Assembly (NCBI GenBank): GCA_009760855.2
Contig: WPIO01000015.1
Location: forward strand, 1,404,501 to 1,468,500
DNA length: 64,000 nt
Origin: Cristatella mucedo
Lineage: Eukaryota > Bryozoa > Phylactolaemata > Cristatellidae
Direction of reading: 5' to 3'
Both the position numbers and the translations under genes were made by a program. Positions 1-11,380 of the stretch are shown in pieces (position 1 is the first letter of the stretch; each line of letters starts with the position of its first letter). The notes beneath the pieces are model-generated. The model saw only the letters and a program-made list of their open reading frames with translations. It was not told the origin of the DNA and did no database searches.

Positions 1-780
1 GACTTCGTGCAGACCCTGGGCTGCATAACCTGTCTTCTCTCCTAAGAAAGCGATCAAACTCGGCCGAGGTTTGGCCAGAGCATGCCGGTGGCTCATGCGG
101 GCCGGCATGCCTTCAATACTGGGATCGACAAGAGATTCTGCGATTGCATCAGTGCAGCCTGCCCTTTCCTCGACGAACAGAAAGGCTGACCCACAGCCCA
201 GCGATCGATGCCACACGAGTTCGATCTTTAGTTCGGCCTAAATAATTTGCACAGCCGCCTCTTTTTTCTCGAACACTGCGCCGTTTCGAGCCTTCACACC
301 TTTCGCCTACTCCCCGACTGGCCATAAAAATCCTCGGGACTCGACTGCAAGGCCCAACAAAAACTCGCTCCGTCTCCTGCTGCTTAACCATGCATCGCAG
401 GTGACCTGCAAGTATTTAAATCATGAAATATGCAGTGCGATTTTTTCATATCCTCGTGATTTCTAGGCCTTCATTCAATATATTCTCTCAATACCTCGTT
501 CTTTGCAGTTCGTCCCCTTCATCGCTCTTACCAGTGCCATGCTTGGTTGGCACAGCAAAGGTTAGACGAGACACGCCCTCTTTTCTATGGCTAACATATT
601 GGTCCCCATCTACCTGCCGGTGATGCCTACGACAAAGCTGCCTACGACAAAGCAGGACTCCATTAAAACAGCGATTTTCTTAGAGCTCGTTGGTCGGTGT
701 GCCCAATTTTATGACTGCCGGCCGAGTCTAAAACCAATCGTGAGACCATGGGATTCCTGGGATCCTGCTATTTCTTTGCT
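1..780. other. No gene seen
   Basis: Unique-looking sequence. Only a short direct repeat, tgcctacgacaaagc, is noted at about 623-655. Confidence 0.5.
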
Positions 781-784
781 AGCA

Positions 785-1330
785 TATAATAATAATAATA
801 ATAGGTAGTTTGTATAGAACCATAAGAGAACTTAATCTCTATCCAGGTGCTTTACAAATCGCTACAAGAGAATCATACCCTCGAGTTAGTGTCATGCATA
901 TTATAGAGCATGCAAAAGAAAGCATGTTGCTTATACCAGCATGCTAGTGCAAACATGAAGACACTCACAGCCATCGGTTCGAAAAACCTCTGACTAGTAA
1001 CATGCACTGAGGGATGCATATGAACACATGCAAAACAGAAACAAAAAAGACAAGCTCATAGGGGCGATAGGGAAAGCTGACCATAATAGAAGTGTCTTGA
1101 GCTGAGACTTAAACGATGAAAGGTCAATGCAGGTAGCTACTGTACCCGAAAGCAAACTAGAAGCTTTTGGTGCAAACGAGCTGAAGGCTCAATCCCGGAA
1201 CGATTTAAATTTAGTTCGAGGGACGTAGGCGTGACCAGATGCTGATGAGCAGGTGGTCTGAGAGCATGTCATGCTACTGATCAAGGTTAGCTAGCACATC
1301 GTCCAAATTGGTTGCGAGCGGTCAGTAGTC
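785..1330 (-). mobile_element. Old L2-type C-terminus and 3' UTR (L2-C)
   Basis: AATAATAATAAT tail at 787-802, then agagaacttaatctctatcc and a C-terminal coding trace: cagtagctacctgcattgac (minus) lies where L2-A has its SLPT/TSPDL region, and SSFKSQLKTLLLWSAF fits KxxLKTHLFxxAF. Too diverged for a clean frame. Confidence 0.55.
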
Positions 1331-1339
1331 ACCGGCCTC

Positions 1340-2755
1340 TGGCAAATGCAGATAATCTCTCCCTCAAACAAATCCTGCTCTGCCCTAGGCACAGAGCACC
1401 TAGCACGGTGAATAAGTAGGTGGCATGAGCAAATGACTCACTTGCCATTGCAATTGCCAACTTACCAGGTATGTGTCTCGTACTTTCACAAGCACTTCAT
1501 GATTATCAACAACGTCAACTTTGGAATAGGTGCCCTCTACAAAAAGAAAATACGAGTAGCCATGCAGATTACTTCCTTGGTGCTGACAAGTTCCAGCAAG
1601 TCCCGAAAAGTTCTAGCTCAGCTTGTATGCCTGAATTCGATAGGCTAGTGCACTGCACTGTCAGATAACATGAAATGTATAAGTTCGGTTTAGTTGCATA
1701 GCCAGAATTAAGCCAACGAGGGTTTAAACTGAGCATCCATAAAGCAGCTAATCACGGGAAGGCTGATGGGTATACGCTTAGGGGCATAGGTACCCCTTCG
1801 GGTCGATCCAGGGCCCTCAGCCCTATCATGATGCATGCAACCAGTAGCCAGTGGCAGGCCAGGATTTTCAGGTAGGGTGCAAGCTCTGCAGACAGAGATA
1901 AAACACAGTGGAATCGTAAGTCTTTTGCTGGACAAGTAAGCAGTGGCTGCATTTATATTTTGCCACCATCGAGGCACAACAACATGGCGTCATTGAGGTA
2001 GTCTGCACTCATCTACGTTCTAAGGCATGTCTTGATAATATGCTCAGCACATGTTCGGCCTTGCGGTTGACTCTAGTGGTGTCAGAATAGGGCGATCAAC
2101 GTGCACGGTAGGAGCACAGCAAGCCTCAGCGCCAACAGACTCTGCCAGCATAACTGCAAGATCGGCAAGTGTCCTGACATTCTTCAGTGCCAAGGCCGTA
2201 GCTATCTATTTCCGGGGGGGGGCAACAGCACTTGCCGGCCTTTAGCTTCGCCTGTGAAAGAGATATCGAAAGCTCGGGAATTTTGTACTTCTGTAGCATT
2301 GCCAGCACAACCTACTCATCTCTGAACATTTTGATGGCTTAGTTCCTCAATTCAAAACGGGTTAATTGAGGAAGCGATAGCTAAGTATCTCGATATCGAT
2401 ATATTATAACTGACTAAACGTCGGCAGAGCTCAGTAATGTGAGGCATCTAGCCTAACTACATTAGAAGTCAATAGAGCAAGGCGGTTTCGTAAGGAGGTA
2501 TGATGCTTTCAATGACGAATGGAATTCTCACGGACGAATTGGCATCGAGTGGTACCGTAAATGGAAGTGCTTGGTCATTTACAGCTAGGCAGAATTGCCA
2601 ATGAGTCATAAAGATTGATTTTGCATTGCACTATGTTTACAAGATCTTTGGCAGCATCAGGAACAAACCAGATAATAACTATTTTTTCCAGCATAGTTTA
2701 GAGCTTACGACAAGCTTACATTTCGTGAAGAGAAATCGAGCCATTTTAAAGACGA
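1340..2755. other. No gene seen
   Basis: Short overlapping frames only, none with family features. Poly-G run at about 2215-2222. Confidence 0.5.
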
Positions 2756-2759
2756 TACT

Positions 2760-2915
2760 TTAAGGCTTTTTCACATTCTCGCTCCCGAGGTCGTGGGTTC
2801 GAATCCTGCAGTTGGGCGACCCTTTTTTGCCAACTGCAAGCAGTGGTGATAGCCACTAAGACTCTTCTGTCACTTTATAAATAAGGCTTTTAGATCAGCT
2901 AGGATTTTCCTTAGC
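2760..2915 (+). mobile_element. SINE-2 copy
   Basis: B box (gtgggttcgaatcctgcag), aactgcaagcagtggtgata, gccactaagactcttctgtc and tttataaataaggcttttag atcagct. The A-box side is eroded. Confidence 0.75.
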
Positions 2916-3385
2916 ATGCCAGAGTCTTCAGCATCCATAATGCACTCTACTGTGACCTATATAGTATTATTATTACTATATAGTCAATGCATCTAGGTGA
3001 GTCAATGTCATATGCAGAGTGGAGCACGACTCAAACTTGAGATCATGGCTGTCGCACGGCACAAACAAATACCCATCCCAAAGCTAACGTCTTCAAGCTA
3101 ATGTTACCAGCAGACGAGTCAGCAAACATCTTCAAATACCACTAAAAAGTAACACTTGAGATGAGCAAATTATCATGTCACAGCCGCATTACTTTTCTTC
3201 AATACCCGTACCAAGTGAAAGTGATTCGAGCACGGGGGGGGGCCCTTGCCTATCCGCTTTTGCTTCGAAAAAGTGTGAGCTAAATTAAGCCGAACGTAGG
3301 AACTGGCAGGCAGAGCAACAATCAGAACCAGTGCTACACTTACAGCTCACACAGTGATACTAATCATGCCTTGCTATTCTGCGGC

Positions 3386-3473
3386 CGAGAGAGAGAGAGA
3401 CAGAGATAGAGAAAGAGGCAGGGAGCAAGAAGAGAGACAGACAGACAGAAGCAGAGACAAAAACCGAGTTAAT

Positions 3474-3506
<33 letters not shown>

Positions 3507-3545
3507 AAGAGAGAGGGAGGGAGAGAGAGAGGGAGCGAGTGAGTG
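3386..3545 (+). repeat. Imperfect (GA)n microsatellite
   Basis: A purine tract of about 160 bases, GA-dominated with CA and GGGA interruptions. Open frames through it on both strands are artefacts. Confidence 0.95.
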
Positions 3546-3849
3546 TGAGAAAAAGGTAGGGAGAGAGGAGTGAAAAGAGTGATAGTGAGAAAGGTTAGAA
3601 GTGAGAGGGAAATACTATAATGAAGTTCCTCAACACAGAGAGAGATTGGTGTAACGGACACTTACCAATGAATGGATCGTAGTCCATGATGAATCTCTTA
3701 GTAATGTATTTCACCGTGAGAGCTACAAAAAATAATTAAACTTTAATCAAATAGTTTGTGACTGCAGGTGTAGCTGAGAAAAAGCAACCCAGGGTGTGGA
3801 CAAAGACGAACATGCCGATAAGTACAAGCAGGTCACTCAAAGCGACTCT

Positions 3850-4035
3850 TACTGGCCAGTTAAATATAAAATAAATATAATTCATTTGTGTAACGCCTAA
3901 AGAGAACTTAATCTATTCGGGCGCTTCACATATGCCACGGGGCTCGAGCCCACGACCTCAGTCATCAAATACATTCATCTTGACCTCGGTCGTTAAGGGC
4001 GTGCACCTTTACCACTGGGCCAAACCAGTTGACTC
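3850..4035 (-). mobile_element. SINE-1 copy
   Basis: Tail-first: taattcatttgtgtaacgcc, agagaacttaatctattcgg, gcgcttcacatatgccacgg, B box ggctcgagcccacgacctca, spacer aatacattcatcttgacctc, A box gcacctttaccactgggcca. Near full length. Confidence 0.88.
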
Positions 4036-4039
4036 TCGA

Positions 4040-5630
4040 TCCGGTAAAAATTAACTAAGACACCTATTCTTCAATTTGCAAACCGCAATGAGCTAATGCT
4101 TTCAGAGGTTAACACTTGTGCAAAGACCAGATTTGGTGGTGCTTAGACCAGATTTGACCATAAAATACAGAGTCGTGCTTATGGCCACAAACATCTCTTA
4201 AGCCATGCTATTGGCATTCATCAGCTTGCCAGCCTGACCAGTCAGCTTAAGTGAGCCGGAGGTCTGCTTCACGCAGAAAAGGGATTCATCCTTCACCTCT
4301 TCTGGCTGCACAAATATGACGACAGAAGAACCAAACCACTACAAGCTCGAAGGCAGCAGAAGGAGCAGCAGCAGCAGCAGAAGGCAAGTCGGGGCTAGCA
4401 AGCATCAACAACAATATCAGCATCGTAATAGCAGCTGTCAGCAGGTGCAGCACGACAACAGTGCGGGTCATTAATCCACAGCTGCAGCAGCATCTGCTGC
4501 TGCTACGGCTGCGTATGGTCGGGCAGCCAAGTAGGCAGACAGTAGCCACTTGTAGCACAGCAAGCAGTAATGGCAGAGATCTTTCGAATTAACCCATTGG
4601 TAGCCTGCCATGCTCCGAATCAAGCAGTGAGCTTGCAAGCGAAGACTGCCAATGCCTCCAATCATTACTCCCCCCCCCCCATTGATCACCGAAGCACATT
4701 TGTGAAGCATTCACGTGTGCAGGCATGCATTGGTACACGTGGCATGCACACATGTGCACCCCAGGCGCACACTCATTCCCACATTTGCTTCAGAAAACAT
4801 GCAATCATCACGATGTGGTGCACAAGCTTGCATGCATGCAGAAGCAGGCTGCCTGTTCTCTGCCTTGGAAAGCTTCCATCGGACTGCCGGTGAAAGCAGC
4901 TGCATATCAATACATCGTCCAGGTGCTGACATGACTGCTGCATACCAGCACAAAAATCTGGCGCAGATGCAGCAGCCGACGACGGCATTGGCAATAGCAA
5001 GCAGCTCGATGACGTGGTAGGGGATGCATGCCACGATGCCGTGGAGGTAACTGCTTGAGCTGCTCTGTGGCCATGGACACTGTGCGACCAGGCACGTTCG
5101 TGTCACGTCACGTGGTGGATGAGCGATCAGCAGCAGACAGTGAGCCACGAGCAAGCTGCGGTCGACCACAGCTATGCAGCAGCAGTGGCAGCTGTGGTAG
5201 GCCAACATCAGGCAGAGCTTCAAGGCTTACAGCCATGCTAGGATGCCCTGCCCCCCCCCCCCCCCCCGTAGGCTGGTGAGCAGTGGAGCAGCTGGAAATG
5301 GGCACAAACAACGCTTGAGCAGCTTGAGCAACATCGGTGGCAGCAGCAGCCGAGCTTGGCCGTGGCATCTGCAATGGCTTCAGGCCGGCGACGATGCCTC
5401 GGCGATGCCAAGGCAAAGTGTGAGGCACGGCACGCTTTTCTGCCAATCAAAGTGCTAACAAGCAGCTGCTCCGGTCCACAAAATTGTACCCATGCTGCAC
5501 CTGGGTGCACTTCGCGCATCTTGTTCTGCCCTGCCAGGCGTGTGCCTCGCCACTCTCGCGGCCTTGCGAGGTAGCTGCAGCTGATATACGCAGCCCTTCA
5601 CCTTTGGCTCAGACATCTGCCTACGGGACA
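4040..5630. other. CAG/GCA-rich non-coding region
   Basis: Trinucleotide-biased sequence with poly-C runs. Frames up to 170 codons appear on both strands through compositional bias, and no domain is seen. Confidence 0.5.
5251..5267 (+). repeat. Poly-C run
   Basis: About 17 consecutive C. Shorter runs are at 4671-4680 and 60659-60669. Confidence 0.95.
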
Positions 5631-5635
5631 GCAGC

Positions 5636-5815
5636 TGCATGCCTGTCTGGCCCGGACAGGGGCCCTGGCACAGGTTTACGAGTGAGTCTGCTGTCTGGCC
5701 CGGGCATGGCACAGGTGCATGTGTGTGTCTGCTGTGTGGCCCGGTTAGGGGCCCTGGCACGTGTGCACGTTCGTGCCTGGCACATGTGCACGTTCGTGCC
5801 GGCTCGTGGACGCTT
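5636..5815 (+). repeat. GC-rich tandem repeats
   Basis: About three units of roughly 55 bases with ctgtctggcccgg / ggggccctggcac, then two copies of gtgcacgttcgtgcc (5764-5778 and 5785-5799). Confidence 0.8.
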
Positions 5816-6125
5816 CTCGGAGATTCCGTGTCGAGGGTAGTCACGGGCCATGCATGGTCCTGCAGACTTGCTGCAGCTCAGGCTAAGCAATCGCTCAGTA
5901 CCTATACTTCCCATTGTTATCGTACTCTGGCTCTAGCTCTCAGTTAGCTTTGCCATAGTTGCTTACCTGTACCGTAGCTCGATTAATTTGCCCCCTTTTC
6001 TGAGCCTCCTATGTCGGTCGGCACTTCTGAAAATCTCCTCAGCAGTCGTCTTGTTTTGGCTTCTTACCTCGTTCTATGTACAAGCATATACACAAACTCC
6101 TCTCTCTCTCTACATACATAAATAA

Positions 6126-6126
<1 letters not shown>

Positions 6127-6212
<86 letters not shown>
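6127..6212. repeat. (TA)n microsatellite
   Basis: About 40 uninterrupted TA units, flanked by TATG and CTCT repeats. Confidence 0.97.
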
Positions 6213-6214
<2 letters not shown>

Positions 6215-6929
6215 TGTATGTATAGTCTCCCTCTATCTCTCTCTCTCGACACCTTGCTATCTCTCTTTTATTTATCTGTAGTTTATATACTGTATATGTC
6301 TTTAAGGCTAATATTTGTCTGTTTATTAATCTATCTGTTCAGCTATAGGGCTATCTACTCGAGCTATTTTTCTACCCAGCGAGCAGAGCACATAGTTGTT
6401 TTCTTTCACCTCTTAACACTCTGCGTTTGTACTGCTGCTCTATCCATCTGATTTCGAGTCACCGGTTCCGATGTTAACATCCTTGATGTTTCTGTTTCAT
6501 GTTGCCATCAGGCAAATCAGATCGATGCAAAGGAAGTCTATACCTGGCCACCAGGCTGCTTGCGAACTTGCACCTCCGGCACGGCACGCTGGGTGTCCAA
6601 GGTCCTTGCTGTTGATGACAATGCAATCCTGCCAGTTGGCAGCACCAGCCATGTCGGCAGAAGGACGTTTCCATGCCAAGCGAATACCGAAGGTCGGCTG
6701 GGATGTGAAAGAAGGCAGCCAGCCGAAACGCAGCTACAGAATCGAAAGCCATCGTACGAGAGGCTGGGGCCACTCTCGGTTGCACGAGTGCTCACCGGGC
6801 TGGAGTATAATATACATCTCTCATCTATCGTAGATGCGTATGATAGATGGGAGATATATCGTACTCGATATATGATAGATGAGAGATACCACATGCAGAG
6901 CACAGGCCACCCAGTTCTAACGAGAAGAA

Positions 6930-7008
<79 letters not shown>
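6930..7008 (+). repeat. (TC)n microsatellite
   Basis: About 39 uninterrupted TC units after aagaactt. A degenerate tgatagat(g) repeat sits just upstream at 6818-6890. Confidence 0.97.
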
Positions 7009-7010
<2 letters not shown>

Positions 7011-7859
7011 TAAGCTCTTGGCTGCACTTTCAACAAAAATGCTCGGGGACTTTTGGACAGGCTGATCACTAATCTGCCAAGTTATTTGGCTCCACCACCG
7101 GTGCCCTGCCAAGGGCAGCAGAATTCCTGGCCAGGAAACCGTTAATGGTCTCATTAAGGAACAAGCAGAGCAGGTGACCTTCCACATAAAGAATAATCAG
7201 ACTCGGCCAGCACCCTGGCTGATCTTCAGTGGACCAATATTAGCTACCTCTCGTGACACGGCCAGCCTGCCAGAGCAGTCGGGTGCAGGCATAAGCAGCA
7301 AAAGCTGACGGCGGTTCATCGGTGAACTCTCAAATCCAAGTGCAGCAGAGGTCCGCCGACAATCGGGGCGATCCATTTCAACGATATCCAATTCAAAAGC
7401 ACTGCAGTCCGGTCGTGAACAAGCGACCATCGGCTCTGGCCGGGTGAAAGTGCCTTAAGGTGAATTCCCCGTGCAGTAGCACCAAACCGGCAGCCAAATG
7501 CTGTCCTTCGGTGACTGGATAATGAGGTGGGGCCCCTTTCATCTGGGCTACCAACACAGGCACAGCCTTCCGGCTGCTGCAGAGCCAGCTGAGCCACTGA
7601 TCTGGCTGCCGAACAAACACGGCAAGAGTAAACAAACTCCGGCTCACGGCTCGACTTTACTCGGTAAGCTGAGACGAGGTGAGGACGACGAATGAAAAAC
7701 ACACGGCTAACCATTGCATTTTAGTCTCAGAGGTGTGCACTGGCATATCTGCTACCACCATTGCTACAACTGCTTCCTTATGAGCCACCACTGATTCTGC
7801 AGCTGCCCATTGCAGTCACAGCTGCCTCTTCTGCTGGCGCCGCAGCTGCCTCTGCTGCC

Positions 7860-7945
7860 ACTATTGATGCAATGGCTGCCACCACTGCTGCTGTTGCCGC
7901 CATTGCTGTCTACGCTGCTGCTGCTGCTGCTGCCGCCCCACTTCA
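7860..7945 (+). repeat. GCT/CTG-rich stretch
   Basis: Imperfect CTG/GCC trinucleotides (gctgctgctgctgctgctgcc at the end). A similar CAG-rich block is at 4360-4505. Poly-Ala/poly-Leu frames through it are artefacts of composition. Confidence 0.85.
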
Positions 7946-8175
7946 GCTGCACTCGCTGCCAGCATGATTTCTCCTGCTGCTGCTGGCAGGGCAGAATGGT
8001 CGGTGGTTCAAGCCAGGCTATAGCTAACTAGGCTATCAGTAGACTCATGCTCTGTCACGTTCTGACCCAAGCTTCCCATTCATCAGGGCAGGGGGGGGAT
8101 TCTAGGAATGCTTACAAAAAACTAGGTGAAACATCAAAAGGATTAGCAACTGCCCTCACGGCAATCATTGCTGCA

Positions 8176-8229
8176 TTTTAATTTCCACTCATGAATCAGC
8201 AGCTGCTGATTTATGAGTGGAAATTAAAA
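8176..8229. repeat. 54-bp near-perfect palindrome
   Basis: Two 27-bp arms meet without a spacer: ttttaatttccactcatg ... cagcag | ctgctg ... atgagtggaaattaaaa, with a single mismatch (C/T). Such a structure could form a cruciform. It has no coding content. Confidence 0.95.
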
Positions 8230-8767
8230 AGTGAGTCTGTCCTGCACCAACGTGTGCCCGTGAGAAGTACTTTCCTTTGTTGGTAAACTTGCTAACTCTT
8301 GGCAGCCTTAGGAGGGCCCTACATTATGCCGCCCTTGCCGTCTTCTGACCAGGGTGGCAGGGGCGGGATTACTGGTGATATCAATCAACCAGCTGCCTAA
8401 GTAGCCGACACAAGAAATGGTGAGCTTGGTCTGCTAAAGTCCCTGCTCAACTGCATATCTGCATAGGAGAGAGTAGCAGGCAGACAGAGAGTGAACAGAG
8501 AGAGGCATGGAGAGAGATGTAAAGAGCGATGGAGCGAGTGAGTGAGTGACTGAGGGAGGGAGGAAGGAGATAGAGAGACAGGAGGACACTAACAGAAAAG
8601 AAGAAAAGTGAGCAGGAAAGGAAGCCGATGCAAGTTGCTGCCACACACGGAAGCTAGGAGTCAAGCTCGACCACGTCGTAGCTTTCTCCTACTGATGTGG
8701 CGTGAGACTTTCCCATCGCTTCCAGCAAAAAAAGGCATTGTTAGGTTCTGGACACGTAGTCACTTAC

Positions 8768-8882
8768 CTGACTTGCCGACACCCACTGGGCCCAAGAGAA
8801 CCATGTTGTACTTGTGCTCTGGACCCATGCCACTCTCGGTGAATGCACGGAATCTCTCGGTTCACTCCAGCTCACGTACCAC
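8768..8882 (-). pseudogene. P-loop NTPase exon, probably IFI44/GTPase-like, with an in-frame stop
   Basis: Read on the minus strand, this piece has a plausible acceptor (ctccacag, exon from 8882) and a consensus donor G|GTAAGT after 8768. Its frame gives VVRELE, a TGA stop (8864-8862), then TERFRAFTESGM and YNMVLLGPVGVGKS. The last part is a Walker A motif (GPVGVGKS) in the context typical of IFI44-like and related GTPases, where a Trp codon is common at the position now read as TGA (TGG to TGA). No following exon with G2-G4 motifs was found. It may be a decayed pseudogene exon, or a real exon starting at a later acceptor. The family name is an inference from the motif and its flank. Confidence 0.5.
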
Positions 8883-8896
8883 CTGTGGAGTACACT

Positions 8897-9022
8897 AAAC
8901 ACATACATGGAATGCAGCATATATGGAAAGCATAACACATACATGGAATGCAGCATACATGGAATGCACGACTTATATGTGGAATGCAAGATATTAGGAA
9001 TGCATGACTCACACATGGCAAG
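8897..9022 (+). repeat. Degenerate minisatellite
   Basis: Units of about 15 bases around acatggaatgcagcatat, repeated some eight times with drift. It abuts the acceptor side of the P-loop exon remnant. Confidence 0.8.
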
Positions 9023-9029
9023 CAGCACA

Positions 9030-11380
9030 TCCTTTTCATCAGTGCAATTCACACTGAAAACTGGTGTGTATACTGAGTGTGTGCTTGAGTGTGACTGAGT
9101 TTGTAGCCTATCACATCACATCAGTAGCAAGTTTTTACTAACAATCCCATCCTTTTTTTATCCATCCTTATTACAGGCAGAATTCTGTCCCTGTTCAGCA
9201 ACGTAGCCAGTTCAGCAGATTTTATAATACGACTAATTTCAAAATACAGAGAAACCGGAGGCCGTCTGCCTTGGGGCCGAAGACCGAAAACAAATTTTGC
9301 ATTGAATATGGAACAATCTCGAAATCTCTAGGCTACCAGTCTGGTGCTCAACCGATCAAGCTACAGAGTCGCTACTTTTCTTCTGACGGTCTACCCGGGG
9401 CTTTGGAAAAATGAAAACGTATTTGAAAATTATATTTAATAATCTTATAAAAAGAATATAAATCTAATTTTACGAACCGTATTCATCAGCACAGGATAGA
9501 GGAGCAGCTTTGAGTTTTGTGTAGAGATGGTAGGTACAGACGTGCCGACTATCTTTAAATTTATATTAACTATATATATATATATATATATATTATTAAC
9601 TATATAGTATGTCCCCATGAGGTTTCACGGCAGATTATATTTAGGCATGCTCAGCTCTTACCAAAGGGCAGGCACAGCTAAGTATGTTATATGAAAATGC
9701 ATGCTACAGCTACATATGCAAATTAGAGAATCATCCCCTTTTTTACATTGCACTCATCATTGTTGTACTGTCTCGGTAGTACGATAAATATCACCGATGC
9801 ATTACGTAAGGGTGGCGTCAGTGACTGTGACAGACCAACTAACGAAAAACCTAGCTTAGGATTGATTGCGAATTTGCTGCCGAGCTGCAGCCATTATGTC
9901 TGCCTTGGTCGGCGACCAGAAAGTGTATACACTGCACGACACAACTGAGGTCAAGGCAAATAATGAAACATTTTTATGGTGCCCAAAGGGTACTACATTG
10001 CTTTCTGGGCTGTTCGGGAGTGCTGAGAAAGGAAGCATGTCAGCTAACTTCTCATAGGCAAGCAAAATTAGAAGAAGACTGACCTGTAAGCTTCGTGCAA
10101 GTAGGAAGACCGAAGTAGGAGGACAGAAGCAGGACATAAGCAGGACAGAAGAGACTCGCCATGCAAGAAGCTGCCACGCACGACGGCAACCTGCTATCGA
10201 TTGGCCGCCGTCATTGGCAGGCGTCTCGGGCAGCTGCTCGATGGAGCTGCTCGATTGGAAGGAGCTTCACTCGGTGCAGAGCAGAGCCTCGGCGGCTGCC
10301 ACACGACTCCACTAACCGATCGCCGATCCACATCCTCACTGCACAGCAGCAGCTACGGCTTTCTCGACTGCTGCCACTTGGAAACATTCCGGCTTCACTG
10401 GCACGAATGACACCGGAATGAAGGGGACAGCTAAGATTGAAAGAGAATAGCTAATATTGCAAGGATCAACAGACACGGGTGTGGCTATTAGCGAAGGACG
10501 AAATGGGGCACAACAAGGACGGATAAACCTTCGCGGGGCACTGACAAGATCTAGCCACTAACTACTCCGGCCAATTCAGGACTGCGACTTTGACGGTGGT
10601 GCCCAGCATGGTGGAGATGGCAGTCCCAGCTGAGGCTGCTTGCTTACTTATTCAACTGAGTCAGGCCTCGTGCTGCCAAGTGGTTTGGTGAAAGCAAACA
10701 CGGGTTCGTGCCATTATTCCATATCGTTGTCCCATCGCTCATCAAGACCAGGCTATACGTACATTAAAAGCCACGAGCCGTCAAGTCACCGCAAGCCGGA
10801 CAGTAATAGGCAATAAGGCAATAACGCTTTACTCCGAAGCTAATTTAGCAGCCTCCTGTATATTGAGGCAGAGGAGCATCGGCTAGTACTTACAGCATTG
10901 CTCGGTTTGAAGTGGGCAATAAAGGGCTGCGTGTTACAGGACTCAACCCACTACCTGGGTGTCGTGAATTTTGAGCACATTTACCACCATTCCTAATACC
11001 CAGTGTCGGAAATTTAACACTAGCTGGAACCTGCTTCAAAGCCAGGCCAGCGCTAGCCGGATGTCCTTGACTCATCCGGTCTTTGCATTTGTGTTTCAGG
11101 CAGGCAGGCAGGCAGGAGCGTTTAGTGTTTCTTCCAAGTTGCGGCTAACTTCATGGGCATACCCGGGAACTCGCTCGAGCGAACCAGACTGAGCCATCTA
11201 GTCTTTCCTCCGACATGACGTCTAAAAAAAGGCCAATACAACTGCTTTTGTGAAGGTATCTAGATAATCCAGATACGCTGGTCAATTCCGTGCTACGAGT
11301 ATCTGGTGAGCCAAAAGCAACGAACACATACACGCTGCACCGAACCAGGCTGTTCCCGGAACTGACCGCATCTAGCCGAA
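9030..11380. other. No assignable gene
   Basis: Contains a short TA run (9560-9590). A minus frame at 9856-10137 with no recognised family may be chance. Confidence 0.45.
11098..11118 (+). repeat. (CAGG)n short tandem repeat
   Basis: Five units of caggcagg type. Confidence 0.9.

Noticed and set aside
3354-3661. Arg/Glu-rich and Ser/Leu-rich frames
   Set aside because: Artefacts of the (GA)n tract.
4286-5914. Several overlapping frames of 80-170 codons on both strands
   Set aside because: Compositional bias (CAG/GCA, poly-C) keeps frames open; no domain, no codon preference and no splice logic.
8760-8775. U1 snRNA-like acttacctg
   Set aside because: It is the complement of a splice donor after the P-loop exon; no U1 stem sequence follows.
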